From the NCBI GenBank assembly GCA_023386635.1, contig JAEWJH010000089.1:1-8135 (forward strand): a DNA stretch of 8,135 bases. The letters are read 5' to 3'. Positions within the stretch are counted from its first letter, which is position 1, and every line of letters starts with the position of its first letter. Positions 1 to 5,481 of this stretch are shown here, piece by piece. A model generated the notes under the pieces. That model did not search any database. It had not been told where the DNA came from and saw only the letters and a program-made list of their open reading frames with translations. Source of the DNA: Pseudomonadota bacterium (GTDB taxonomy: Bacteria; Pseudomonadota; Alphaproteobacteria; Rhizobiales; Xanthobacteraceae). Made by a program: the position numbers and the translations under genes.

Positions 1-619
1 CGGCGAGGAAGCGCGTGCCCATGTAAGCAAAGTCTGCGCCGAGCGCCTGCGCCGCGAGAAGGCTGCGCGCATCAGAGATCGCGCCCGATAGCACGATCGG
101 GCCCGGCCAGAAACGCCGGACCTCGGCGACGAATGCGAACGGACTATAGGAGCCGGTGTGGCCGCCAGCGCCGGCGCTGACCAGCACGAGACCGTCCGCG
201 CCGGCCTCGATCGCTTTGCGCGCATGCACCGGCCGCGACACGTCGGCGAACACCAGACCGCCATAGCCATGCACCGTGTCGAGCACGCGCACCGGCGAGC
301 CGAGCGCGGTGATGACCAGCGGCGGCTTATGACGTTCGACGATCTCCAACTCGTCGGCGAAGCGCGCATAACTGCTGTGAGCGATCAGGTTGAGAGCCCA
401 GGGTGCGCAATTTGTTGCCGCGCCGTCGGTCTCGCGGGCGATCCGCGCGCACCAGGCGTCGAGCGTGTCGAGTTCGCGTGCATTGGGCGCGGGAAAGCAG
501 CCGATCACGCCCGCGCGGCAGGCGGCGATCACCATATCCGGCCCGGAGATCAGGAACATCGGCGCGACGATCACCGGCAGCGTCATCCGCGCCCGCAGAG
601 CCTGAAGCTTATCCGTCAC
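1..619 (-). CDS. Nitronate monooxygenase / 2-nitropropane dioxygenase-like flavoprotein, C-terminal end cut by window
   Basis: The reverse strand reads open from a GTG start at 619 to the window edge, giving 206 codons of an FMN-dependent TIM-barrel protein of the nitronate monooxygenase family. Family members oxidise alkyl nitronates with O2; related barrels (FabK) reduce enoyl thioesters, so the substrate here is open. Seen directly: an N-terminal strand and loop with APMFLISGPDMV (residues 19-30), the hallmark AGAGGHTG (149-156) with the likely catalytic His154, a phosphate-binding-type LSGAISDAR (177-185), and MGTRFLA (200-206) at the edge. The family is usually 310-360 residues, so roughly the last third lies outside. 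The GTG start is chosen because AGGGAG lies 6 nt upstream and the family N-terminus begins a few residues later. It is divergent from the acyl-CoA ligase, with a large palindrome in the shared 153-bp gap, so co-regulation is likely. In a catabolic cluster the true substrate may not be a nitroalkane. Confidence 0.88.
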   Translation of the reverse strand, partial: MTDKLQALRARMTLPVIVAPMFLISGPDMVIAACRAGVIGCFPAPNARELDTLDAWCARIARETDGAATNCAPWALNLIAHSSYARFADELEIVERHKPPLVITALGSPVRVLDTVHGYGGLVFADVSRPVHARKAIEAGADGLVLVSAGAGGHTGSYSPFAFVAEVRRFWPGPIVLSGAISDARSLLAAQALGADFAYMGTRFLA

Positions 620-658
620 CGGGGTCTCCCTGGATGGCCGCTCCAGAGTTGACGCGGC

Positions 659-696
659 GCCCTTAAAACCATACACACATGTATGGTTTTAAGGGC
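659..696. promoter_or_regulatory. Perfect 38-bp palindrome with CATACA-N4-TGTATG core; probable TetR operator
   Basis: Arms 659-675 and 680-696 are exact reverse complements (17 bp each) around the 4-nt centre CACA. The inner core CATACA-CACA-TGTATG (670-685) recurs, with a different centre, in front of the Bug receptor gene (3162-3177). The outer arms add symmetric AT-rich blocks (TTAAAACC / GGTTTTAA), which could also hold -10-like elements for the two divergent genes. The palindrome ends 40 nt before the GTG start of the nitronate-monooxygenase-like gene and 76 nt before the ATG of the ligase. Seen: the symmetry and the shared core. Known: TetR-family dimers bind palindromes of this size. 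Inferred: the TetR protein encoded at 2396-3016 binds here and represses both divergent genes. A rho-independent terminator is unlikely, because the element lies between two divergent starts. Confidence 0.8.
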
Positions 697-772
697 TGGC
701 CGGCGATTGTCAAATCGGCGGGCCGGTCCCAACCTCGTTCATGATCGCCCATCGACGGTGCTGCATTCGACA

Positions 773-2383
773 ATGGCTGAGCTTCATCCGCCCTGGCTGC
801 GCGCGAGCCCCGATGATCGTTCGCTGACCGCGTTGCCGCAAATCCTGCGCGGGCATGCACGGACACGGCCGGACGCGCCGTGCGTGACATTCGATGACGG
901 CCGTTCGGTGGATTACGGCGAGGCATGGCGGCAGGCCTGCATCGCCGCGTCGGCGCTGCGCCGGCTCGGCGTCAAGCGCGGCGATCCGGTGCTGGTGTGG
1001 CTGCCGAACGGACCGTTGATGATGCGGATGTGGTTCGCGCTCAGCATCCTCGGCGCTATCCATATTCCGATCAATGTCGCGCTGCGCGGCGGCGTGCTGC
1101 AGCATGTGCTCGACAACAGCGGCGCGACGCTGATGGTGTGCCATCCTGATCTGGTGAGCCGGCTCGACGGGATCGAACCGAATAGCCTGCAGCGCCTGAT
1201 CGTGTCCGGCGATGCGCGACCGGAGACACGCTGGCCGGTATTGCCGGAATGCGTGCTCGACGATGGCGATGCCGACGAGGTTTTCCCCGACGCCGCGCCG
1301 AGCGATCTCTGCACCGTGCTCTACACCTCGGGGACCACGGGCCAGTCGAAGGGTGTGCTGATCCCATATACGCAGATGTACGCTGCCGGCTCGGCCGCGC
1401 ATGGCTACATCACCGCGGACGATCGCATCTATGTCTTCACACCGCTGTTTCATACGGTGGGCATGTCGGCGGTCTATGCGACGCTCACCGCCGGCGGCTG
1501 CGTGCATCTCGCCGAGAGCTTTCACGCGCAGACGTTCTGGGATGACGTCAAGCGCGCCGGCTGCAATCGCATCCTTGGGCTGATCAGTTCGATGACGCTG
1601 TTCCTGGCGAAGTCGGTGCAGGACGATGCGCGTTCGCCGTTCGACTTCGCGATGATGTCGCCGATCACCGAGGGCACGGCGAGCTTCGCCAAGCGGCATG
1701 GCTTTCAGTATTTCTCCGCGTTCAGCATGACCGAAGCGTCGGTGCCGATCCTGTCGGAGGTCGACAGCACGGTCTGGGGCAGTTGCGGCCGCGCCCGCAC
1801 CGGCATCACCTGCCGCATCGTCGATGCCGACGACAACGACGTGCCGGAGGGCGCGGTGGGCGAACTGATCCTGCAAAGCGATGCGCCCGGCATGCTGTCG
1901 CCGGGCTACTGGAACGACAAAGAAGCGACGGAGAAGGCCTGGCGCAACGGCTGGTTTCACACCGGCGATGCGTTCCGCCGTGATGCCGGCGGCAACTTCT
2001 ACTTCGTCGACCGGCTGAAGGATGCGATCCGCCGCCGTGGCGAGAACATCTCGACCATCGAGGTGGAAAAGGAAATCCTCGCCTATCCCGACGTGATGGA
2101 AGTGGCGGTGGTCGGCGCCGATACGGACACCAACGATCAGGAAGTGCTGGCGGTGATCGCGCCGGTGCCGGGGCAGGTGATCGAGCCGCTGGCTTTGATC
2201 GCGTTTCTGTCGGAGCGCCTCGCGCACTTCATGATGCCGCGCTATGTGCGGATCATGCCGACCCTGCCGAAGACGCCGACCAACAAGGTGCGCAAGGCGG
2301 AATTGCGGGCAGCCGGCATCACGCCTGATACCTGGGACGGCCGGCAGCACGGCGTCAACATCCGCCGGCAGAAACTCGCCTGA
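773..2383 (+). CDS. Acyl-CoA ligase (class I adenylate-forming, AMP-binding)
   Basis: A 536-residue ATP-dependent acid:CoA ligase, of usual family length. It would activate a carboxylic acid to an acyl-adenylate and then to the CoA thioester in the cytoplasm. Motifs in order: the ATP-binding P-loop YTSGTTGQSKGV (184-195); FSMTE (317-321) in the position of the usual YGxTE; GWFHTGD with ribose-binding Asp399; VDRLKD with Arg414, followed by RRRGENIS; and a C-terminal domain with PKTPTNKVRK, where Lys505 is the expected catalytic lysine. All key residues are present. The overall pattern recalls the crotonobetaine/carnitine-CoA ligase and fatty-acyl ligase groups, but the acid is not readable. 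Start choice: the frame is open to an ATG at 683, but that codon lies inside the operator palindrome and the 30 extra residues look non-family. ATG 773 (MAELHPPWL) or GTG 758 are the realistic starts; neither has a strong ribosome binding site. Converges on the TetR gene with 12 bp between stops. Confidence 0.9.
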   Translation: MAELHPPWLRASPDDRSLTALPQILRGHARTRPDAPCVTFDDGRSVDYGEAWRQACIAASALRRLGVKRGDPVLVWLPNGPLMMRMWFALSILGAIHIPINVALRGGVLQHVLDNSGATLMVCHPDLVSRLDGIEPNSLQRLIVSGDARPETRWPVLPECVLDDGDADEVFPDAAPSDLCTVLYTSGTTGQSKGVLIPYTQMYAAGSAAHGYITADDRIYVFTPLFHTVGMSAVYATLTAGGCVHLAESFHAQTFWDDVKRAGCNRILGLISSMTLFLAKSVQDDARSPFDFAMMSPITEGTASFAKRHGFQYFSAFSMTEASVPILSEVDSTVWGSCGRARTGITCRIVDADDNDVPEGAVGELILQSDAPGMLSPGYWNDKEATEKAWRNGWFHTGDAFRRDAGGNFYFVDRLKDAIRRRGENISTIEVEKEILAYPDVMEVAVVGADTDTNDQEVLAVIAPVPGQVIEPLALIAFLSERLAHFMMPRYVRIMPTLPKTPTNKVRKAELRAAGITPDTWDGRQHGVNIRRQKLA

Positions 2384-2395
2384 GAGACGTTCGCG

Positions 2396-3016
2396 TTATG
2401 CGGTCTGCTTGCGCCGGGCCTGCGCGCCGCTGCCAAACACGCTCGATTGGGCCTTCAAGAGCCGCGCGCGGCATTCGGTGATCTGCTTGTCGGTCATGCC
2501 TTCGCGCAGCAGCGATTCACCAAGCGTATAGGCGTAACCGATCATCGACCAGTAATCGGCTTCGTTCTTGTCGGCGCCGGTCTCGGCGATTAGGCTGCGG
2601 GTGAAATCGATCCGCTCGGCGTCGACCGCGTCGACCACGCGCCGCGCCAGCGGATCGCGTCGCGCCCAGGCGCGGATCGCGAGTTCCAGCGCGGCCGCTT
2701 CGCGCGTGCTCTTGGTGCGCGGCGGCAGTTTGCGCAGCCGCTCGAGCTGTTCGGCGGGCGACATCAGCCGGTCCTGGCGGATGCGCTCGACGATGCGCCG
2801 GGTCTGGCGCTCCTGCCAGGTGGTCAGGATCGCTTCCAGGAGTTCCGACCGCGACTTGAAGTGCCAGTAGAAACTGCCGCGGCTGACCTTGAGGTCGTCC
2901 GCCAGCGGCTCGACACGCACCGCATCGATGCTGCGCTTCACCAGCCGGTGGGTCGCCGCCTCGATCCAGTCCTCGCGCGTCAGCCGTCGCTTCTTCTCGG
3001 TGCCCTGAAGGCTCAT
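2396..3016 (-). CDS. TetR/AcrR-family transcriptional regulator
   Basis: A 206-residue protein with a TetR-type DNA-binding domain at the N-terminus: a basic start (KKRRLTRE, 8-15), helix 1 with IEAATHRLV, and the helix-turn-helix around residues 37-56 with PLADDLKVSRGSFYWHF, including the typical F-Y-W-H-F recognition-helix end. The remaining ~140 residues form the ligand-binding and dimerisation part and give no clue to the effector. The start at 3016 (MSLQGTEKK) is preferred because domain alignment begins there. The frame stays open to an ATG at 3091, but those 25 residues look like translated leader. The ribosome binding site is weak (GGCGACGG close to the ATG). Genes on both sides look catabolic, and the shared palindrome CATACA-N4-TGTATG occurs 143 nt upstream of this gene and again in front of the ligase. 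It probably acts as a local repressor released by a pathway acid or acyl-CoA (inference). Confidence 0.92.
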   Translation of the reverse strand: MSLQGTEKKRRLTREDWIEAATHRLVKRSIDAVRVEPLADDLKVSRGSFYWHFKSRSELLEAILTTWQERQTRRIVERIRQDRLMSPAEQLERLRKLPPRTKSTREAAALELAIRAWARRDPLARRVVDAVDAERIDFTRSLIAETGADKNEADYWSMIGYAYTLGESLLREGMTDKQITECRARLLKAQSSVFGSGAQARRKQTA

Positions 3017-3159
3017 GTCCGTCGCCAATCCCTGTTGCGGCCACCATGTCCGATTTGAACGTGGTTGAGAAGCGGGCCGCCGCGTCGCCATGGTGCCATC
3101 CGGAGGCCGCCGCGGCTTTGCGGCATATCATTGACCGCGGCGTCGGCCCTGTCATTGCA

Positions 3160-3179
3160 AACATACAGAAGTGTATGTT
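3160..3179. promoter_or_regulatory. Second CATACA-N4-TGTATG inverted repeat; probable TetR operator
   Basis: Arms AACATACA (3160-3167) and TGTATGTT (3172-3179) are exact reverse complements around GAAG. The 6-bp half-sites are identical to those at 670-685, while the centre and flanks differ. It lies in the 251-bp gap between the divergent TetR gene (start 3016) and the Bug receptor gene (start 3268), 88 nt upstream of the latter. TTGCAA at 3155-3160 and the TA-rich TATGTTATT at 3174-3182 might contribute to a plus-strand promoter overlapping the site, but neither matches the consensus well. Inferred role: autoregulation of the TetR gene and repression of the receptor/CoA-transferase pair. 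Confidence 0.8.
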
Positions 3180-3192
3180 ATTCTGGCGTCTG

Positions 3193-3210
3193 CCGGCCAC
3201 GCCGGATTTT
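3193..3210 (+). promoter_or_regulatory. Small GC hairpin followed by ATTTT in the leader of the receptor gene
   Basis: CCGGC (3193-3197), loop CAC and GCCGG (3201-3205) are followed by ATTTT (3206-3210), 13 nt after the operator. An alternative stem, GGCGT (3185-3189) with ACGCC (3199-3203), would be mutually exclusive with it. This resembles a tiny terminator/anti-terminator pair. However, a 5-bp stem is weak evidence in GC-rich DNA and the T-run is very short, so it is listed only as a possibility. Confidence 0.15.
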
Positions 3211-3254
3211 GCCATTTGCAATGATAGACCGGCCCGGAGCCGGCGCATGGATCA

Positions 3255-3261
3255 GGGGAGG
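3255..3261 (+). promoter_or_regulatory. Strong ribosome binding site fixing the start of the receptor gene
   Basis: GGGGAGG lies 6 nt upstream of ATG 3268. It is the best Shine-Dalgarno match in the window and decides against the upstream in-frame ATGs at 3046 and 3247, which would bury the signal peptide inside the protein. Confidence 0.8.
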
Positions 3262-3267
3262 ATCGGA

Positions 3268-4245
3268 ATGCGGATCGCCGCCGCCGTCATCGCTTTGCTT
3301 GGATCGTTGGGGTGGGCCGCGCCGGGGGCCGCGCAAGGCGGCGGCGGAACGAGCAAGGTGCTCCGCATCATCGTTCCGTTCGCACCCGGCGGGTCGAACG
3401 ACGTGGTCGCGCGCATGTTGGCGCAAACCTGGACCGGCAAGCTCGATTCCAGCATCGTCGTCGAGAACAAGACCGGTGCCGGCGGCAATATCGGCACCGA
3501 GTTCGTCGCCAAGGCGGAGCCGGACGGCCAGACGCTGCTGCTGGTCGCAAACCAGCTTACCATGGCGCCGGTGTTCAAGACCAAGATCAATTACGATCCG
3601 AAGAGCCTCGTGCCGGTCGCCAAGATCGGTTCGCAGCCGGTGGTCATGGTTGTGCGCAAGGATTTGCCGGCGTCGAACTTGCAGGAGTTCGTCGAACTGG
3701 CGAAAAAGCGCAGCAATACGGAGCCTTTGACATTCGGTTCGCCCGGGTTTGGCTCGCCGCATCAGGTGTTCTTCGAGCAGATGCAGCGCGACCTCGGCGT
3801 CAAGATGGTGCATGTGCCGTTCCGCGGCATCGCGCCGGCGGTGACCGAGGTGTTGAGCGGCCGCATCGACATGACTTTCGCCACGGAAAATTCCGCGGCT
3901 GGTCTCGTCGCCGACAACAAGGTGAAGGCGCTCGCCGTGCTCGGCCCCGCGCGCGTGAAGATGCTGCCGCAACTGCAGACCTCCGCCGAGGCCGGCTATC
4001 CGAAACTGCGCGCCGGTTTCTGGTATGCGCTGGTCGCGCCGCCGCATACGCCGAAAGCGATCGTCGATCGCTACAACGCGCTGGTGGAAGAGGACCTGAA
4101 GAATCCGCAATTCGTCGCCGACCTCGCCAAGCGCGGCATCAATCCCGAAGGCGGTTCGGCTGATGTTTTCGCCAGGGAGGTTGCGGACGAATTCGCACAA
4201 TGGCAGCAACTGGCCGATCAGGGTCTGTCGATCGACAGCCAGTAG
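3268..4245 (+). CDS. Bug/TctC-type periplasmic solute-binding receptor (tripartite tricarboxylate transporter family)
   Basis: A 325-residue secreted binding protein, exactly the usual size of the Bug family. Residues 1-23 form a Sec signal peptide: MR, a hydrophobic core AAAVIALLGSLGW, and a cleavage-type end APGAAQ. The mature part shows the family signatures: IIVPFAPGGSNDVVARML (34-51) in the first ligand-contacting loop, NKTGAGGNIGTEFVAKAEPDG-type sequence (67-87), the FGSPGFGSPH stretch (156-165), and VPFRGIAPAVTEVLSGRID (183-201). These receptors bind small carboxylates or aromatic acids in the periplasm and deliver them to TctA/TctB membrane partners. No such partners are in this window, so it is an orphan receptor here, which is common for the family. 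ATG 3268 is chosen from the GGGGAGG site and the signal peptide. It is followed after 15 bp by the CoA-transferase gene and very likely shares its transcript. The ligand cannot be told. Confidence 0.93.
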   Translation: MRIAAAVIALLGSLGWAAPGAAQGGGGTSKVLRIIVPFAPGGSNDVVARMLAQTWTGKLDSSIVVENKTGAGGNIGTEFVAKAEPDGQTLLLVANQLTMAPVFKTKINYDPKSLVPVAKIGSQPVVMVVRKDLPASNLQEFVELAKKRSNTEPLTFGSPGFGSPHQVFFEQMQRDLGVKMVHVPFRGIAPAVTEVLSGRIDMTFATENSAAGLVADNKVKALAVLGPARVKMLPQLQTSAEAGYPKLRAGFWYALVAPPHTPKAIVDRYNALVEEDLKNPQFVADLAKRGINPEGGSADVFAREVADEFAQWQQLADQGLSIDSQ

Positions 4246-4260
4246 CGCGGAGACTGTGCA

Positions 4261-5481
4261 ATGCAGGGGTGTCTGGACGGGTTGCGCGTCCTCGATCTCA
4301 CGCGCGTGCTGGCGGGGCCGTGGTGCACGCAGAACCTCGCCGATCTCGGCGCCGAGGTGATCAAGATCGAGCGGCCCGGAGTGGGCGATGAGACGCGCCT
4401 CGCAGGTCCCCCGTTCCTGAAAGACCGCAATGGCGAAGACACCGCCGACGCGGCTTATTATCTCAGCGCCAATCGCGGCAAGAAATCCGTGGCGGTGAAC
4501 ATCGCGACGCCGGAGGGGCAGGCGATCATCCGCAAGCTCGCTGCGGTTAGCGACATTCTCGTCGAGAACTACAAGGTCGGCGATCTCGCCAAATACGGGC
4601 TCGGCTATGACGATCTCAAGGCGATCAATCCGCGGCTGATCCATTGCGCGATCACAGGCTACGGACAGACCGGGCCTTATCGCGCGCGCGCCGGCTACGA
4701 CTTCGTGTTTCAGGCGATGGGCGGCTTGATGAGCATCACCGGCGAGCGCGACGGGACGCCGCAGAAGGTCGGCGTCGCGTTCTCCGATCTGATGACCGGC
4801 ATGTATGCGACGGTGGCGATCCTCGCGGCGCTGCAGCAGCGCGAGCGCACGGGCGAGGGCCAGTTCATCGATCTCGCCTTGCTCGACGTGCAGGTGGCGT
4901 CGCTGGCCAACATGAATCTCAATTATTTCTGTTCCGGCAAGACGCCGCCGCGCATGGGCAACGCGCACGCCAATCTGGTGCCCTATCAGGTGTTCGCCTG
5001 CGCGGACGGTCACATCGTCGTCGCCGCCGGCAACACCAACCACTTCCGGCAGTTGTGCGTCGCGCTCGGCATGCCGGAACTGGCCGACGATCCGCGCTTT
5101 GCCGCCAATCCCGGCCGCGTCCGCAATCGCGAGGCGCTGATCGCCATTCTCGAGGCGGCGTTTCTCAGCCGCACGGTGAAAGACTGGATGGAGGTGCTCG
5201 ACGGCAGCGAGGTGCCGTGCGCGCCGATCAATACGATCCCGCAGGTGTTCGAAGACCCGCAGGTCAAGGCGCGCGAACTGGAGATCAAGGTCGAGCATCC
5301 GCTCGCGGGCCCGATCTCGCTGGTCGCGAGCCCGATGCGCTTCTCCAACGCGGCGATGAATTATGTCGCGCCGCCGCTCCTCGCACAGCATACCGATGCC
5401 GTGCTCGGCGACTTGCTGGGGTACAGCGCCCCAGATCTGGCGGCGCTGGCGGACAAGGGCATCATCGCCCGGCGGGCTTAA
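4261..5481 (+). CDS. CaiB/BaiF family (class III) CoA-transferase
   Basis: A 406-residue class III CoA-transferase, moving CoA from an acyl-CoA donor to a free carboxylate without using ATP. Family features in order: LDGLRVLDLTRVLAGPWCTQ near the N-terminus with ADLGAEVIKIERP (CoA-binding fold); NRGKKSVAVN (85-94); ILVENYKVG (100-108); GYGQTGPY; and VGVAFSDLMTGMY, in which Asp176 sits where family members have the aspartate that forms the acyl anhydride intermediate. The C-terminal half keeps VPCAPINTIPQVFEDPQVKARE, also typical. GGAG 8 nt before ATG 4261 supports the start. It follows the receptor gene by 15 bp, suggesting that the compound the receptor captures, or a product of it, is activated here. 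Formyl-, succinyl- and carnitine-type transferases share these motifs, so the donor and acceptor remain unknown. Its stop codon overlaps that of the convergent Rieske oxygenase gene. Confidence 0.93.
   Translation: MQGCLDGLRVLDLTRVLAGPWCTQNLADLGAEVIKIERPGVGDETRLAGPPFLKDRNGEDTADAAYYLSANRGKKSVAVNIATPEGQAIIRKLAAVSDILVENYKVGDLAKYGLGYDDLKAINPRLIHCAITGYGQTGPYRARAGYDFVFQAMGGLMSITGERDGTPQKVGVAFSDLMTGMYATVAILAALQQRERTGEGQFIDLALLDVQVASLANMNLNYFCSGKTPPRMGNAHANLVPYQVFACADGHIVVAAGNTNHFRQLCVALGMPELADDPRFAANPGRVRNREALIAILEAAFLSRTVKDWMEVLDGSEVPCAPINTIPQVFEDPQVKARELEIKVEHPLAGPISLVASPMRFSNAAMNYVAPPLLAQHTDAVLGDLLGYSAPDLAALADKGIIARRA

Noticed and set aside
659..696. Palindrome as a rho-independent terminator or mobile-element end
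   Set aside because: It lies between divergent gene starts, has no T-run serving either strand, no flanking target duplication and no transposase nearby; the shared core with 3162-3177 favours an operator.
1367..1386. CATATA...TGTACG-like partial repeat inside the ligase gene
   Set aside because: The half-sites do not match CATACA/TGTATG and it lies within coding sequence.
710..2350. 546-codon minus-strand frame antisense to the acyl-CoA ligase
   Set aside because: Full overlap with a gene carrying every adenylate-forming motif; the antisense protein shows no fold-like pattern.
2384..2395. Possible bidirectional terminator between the ligase and TetR genes
   Set aside because: Only 12 bp lie between the stops and they contain no inverted repeat or T-run.
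3017..3091. 25-residue N-terminal extension of the TetR protein
   Set aside because: Not typical of the family; the DNA-binding domain is complete from Met at 3016.
3046..3267. Upstream extension of the receptor frame (74 codons before ATG 3268)
   Set aside because: It would run through the operator and promoter region and place the signal peptide internally; GGGGAGG before 3268 fixes the start.
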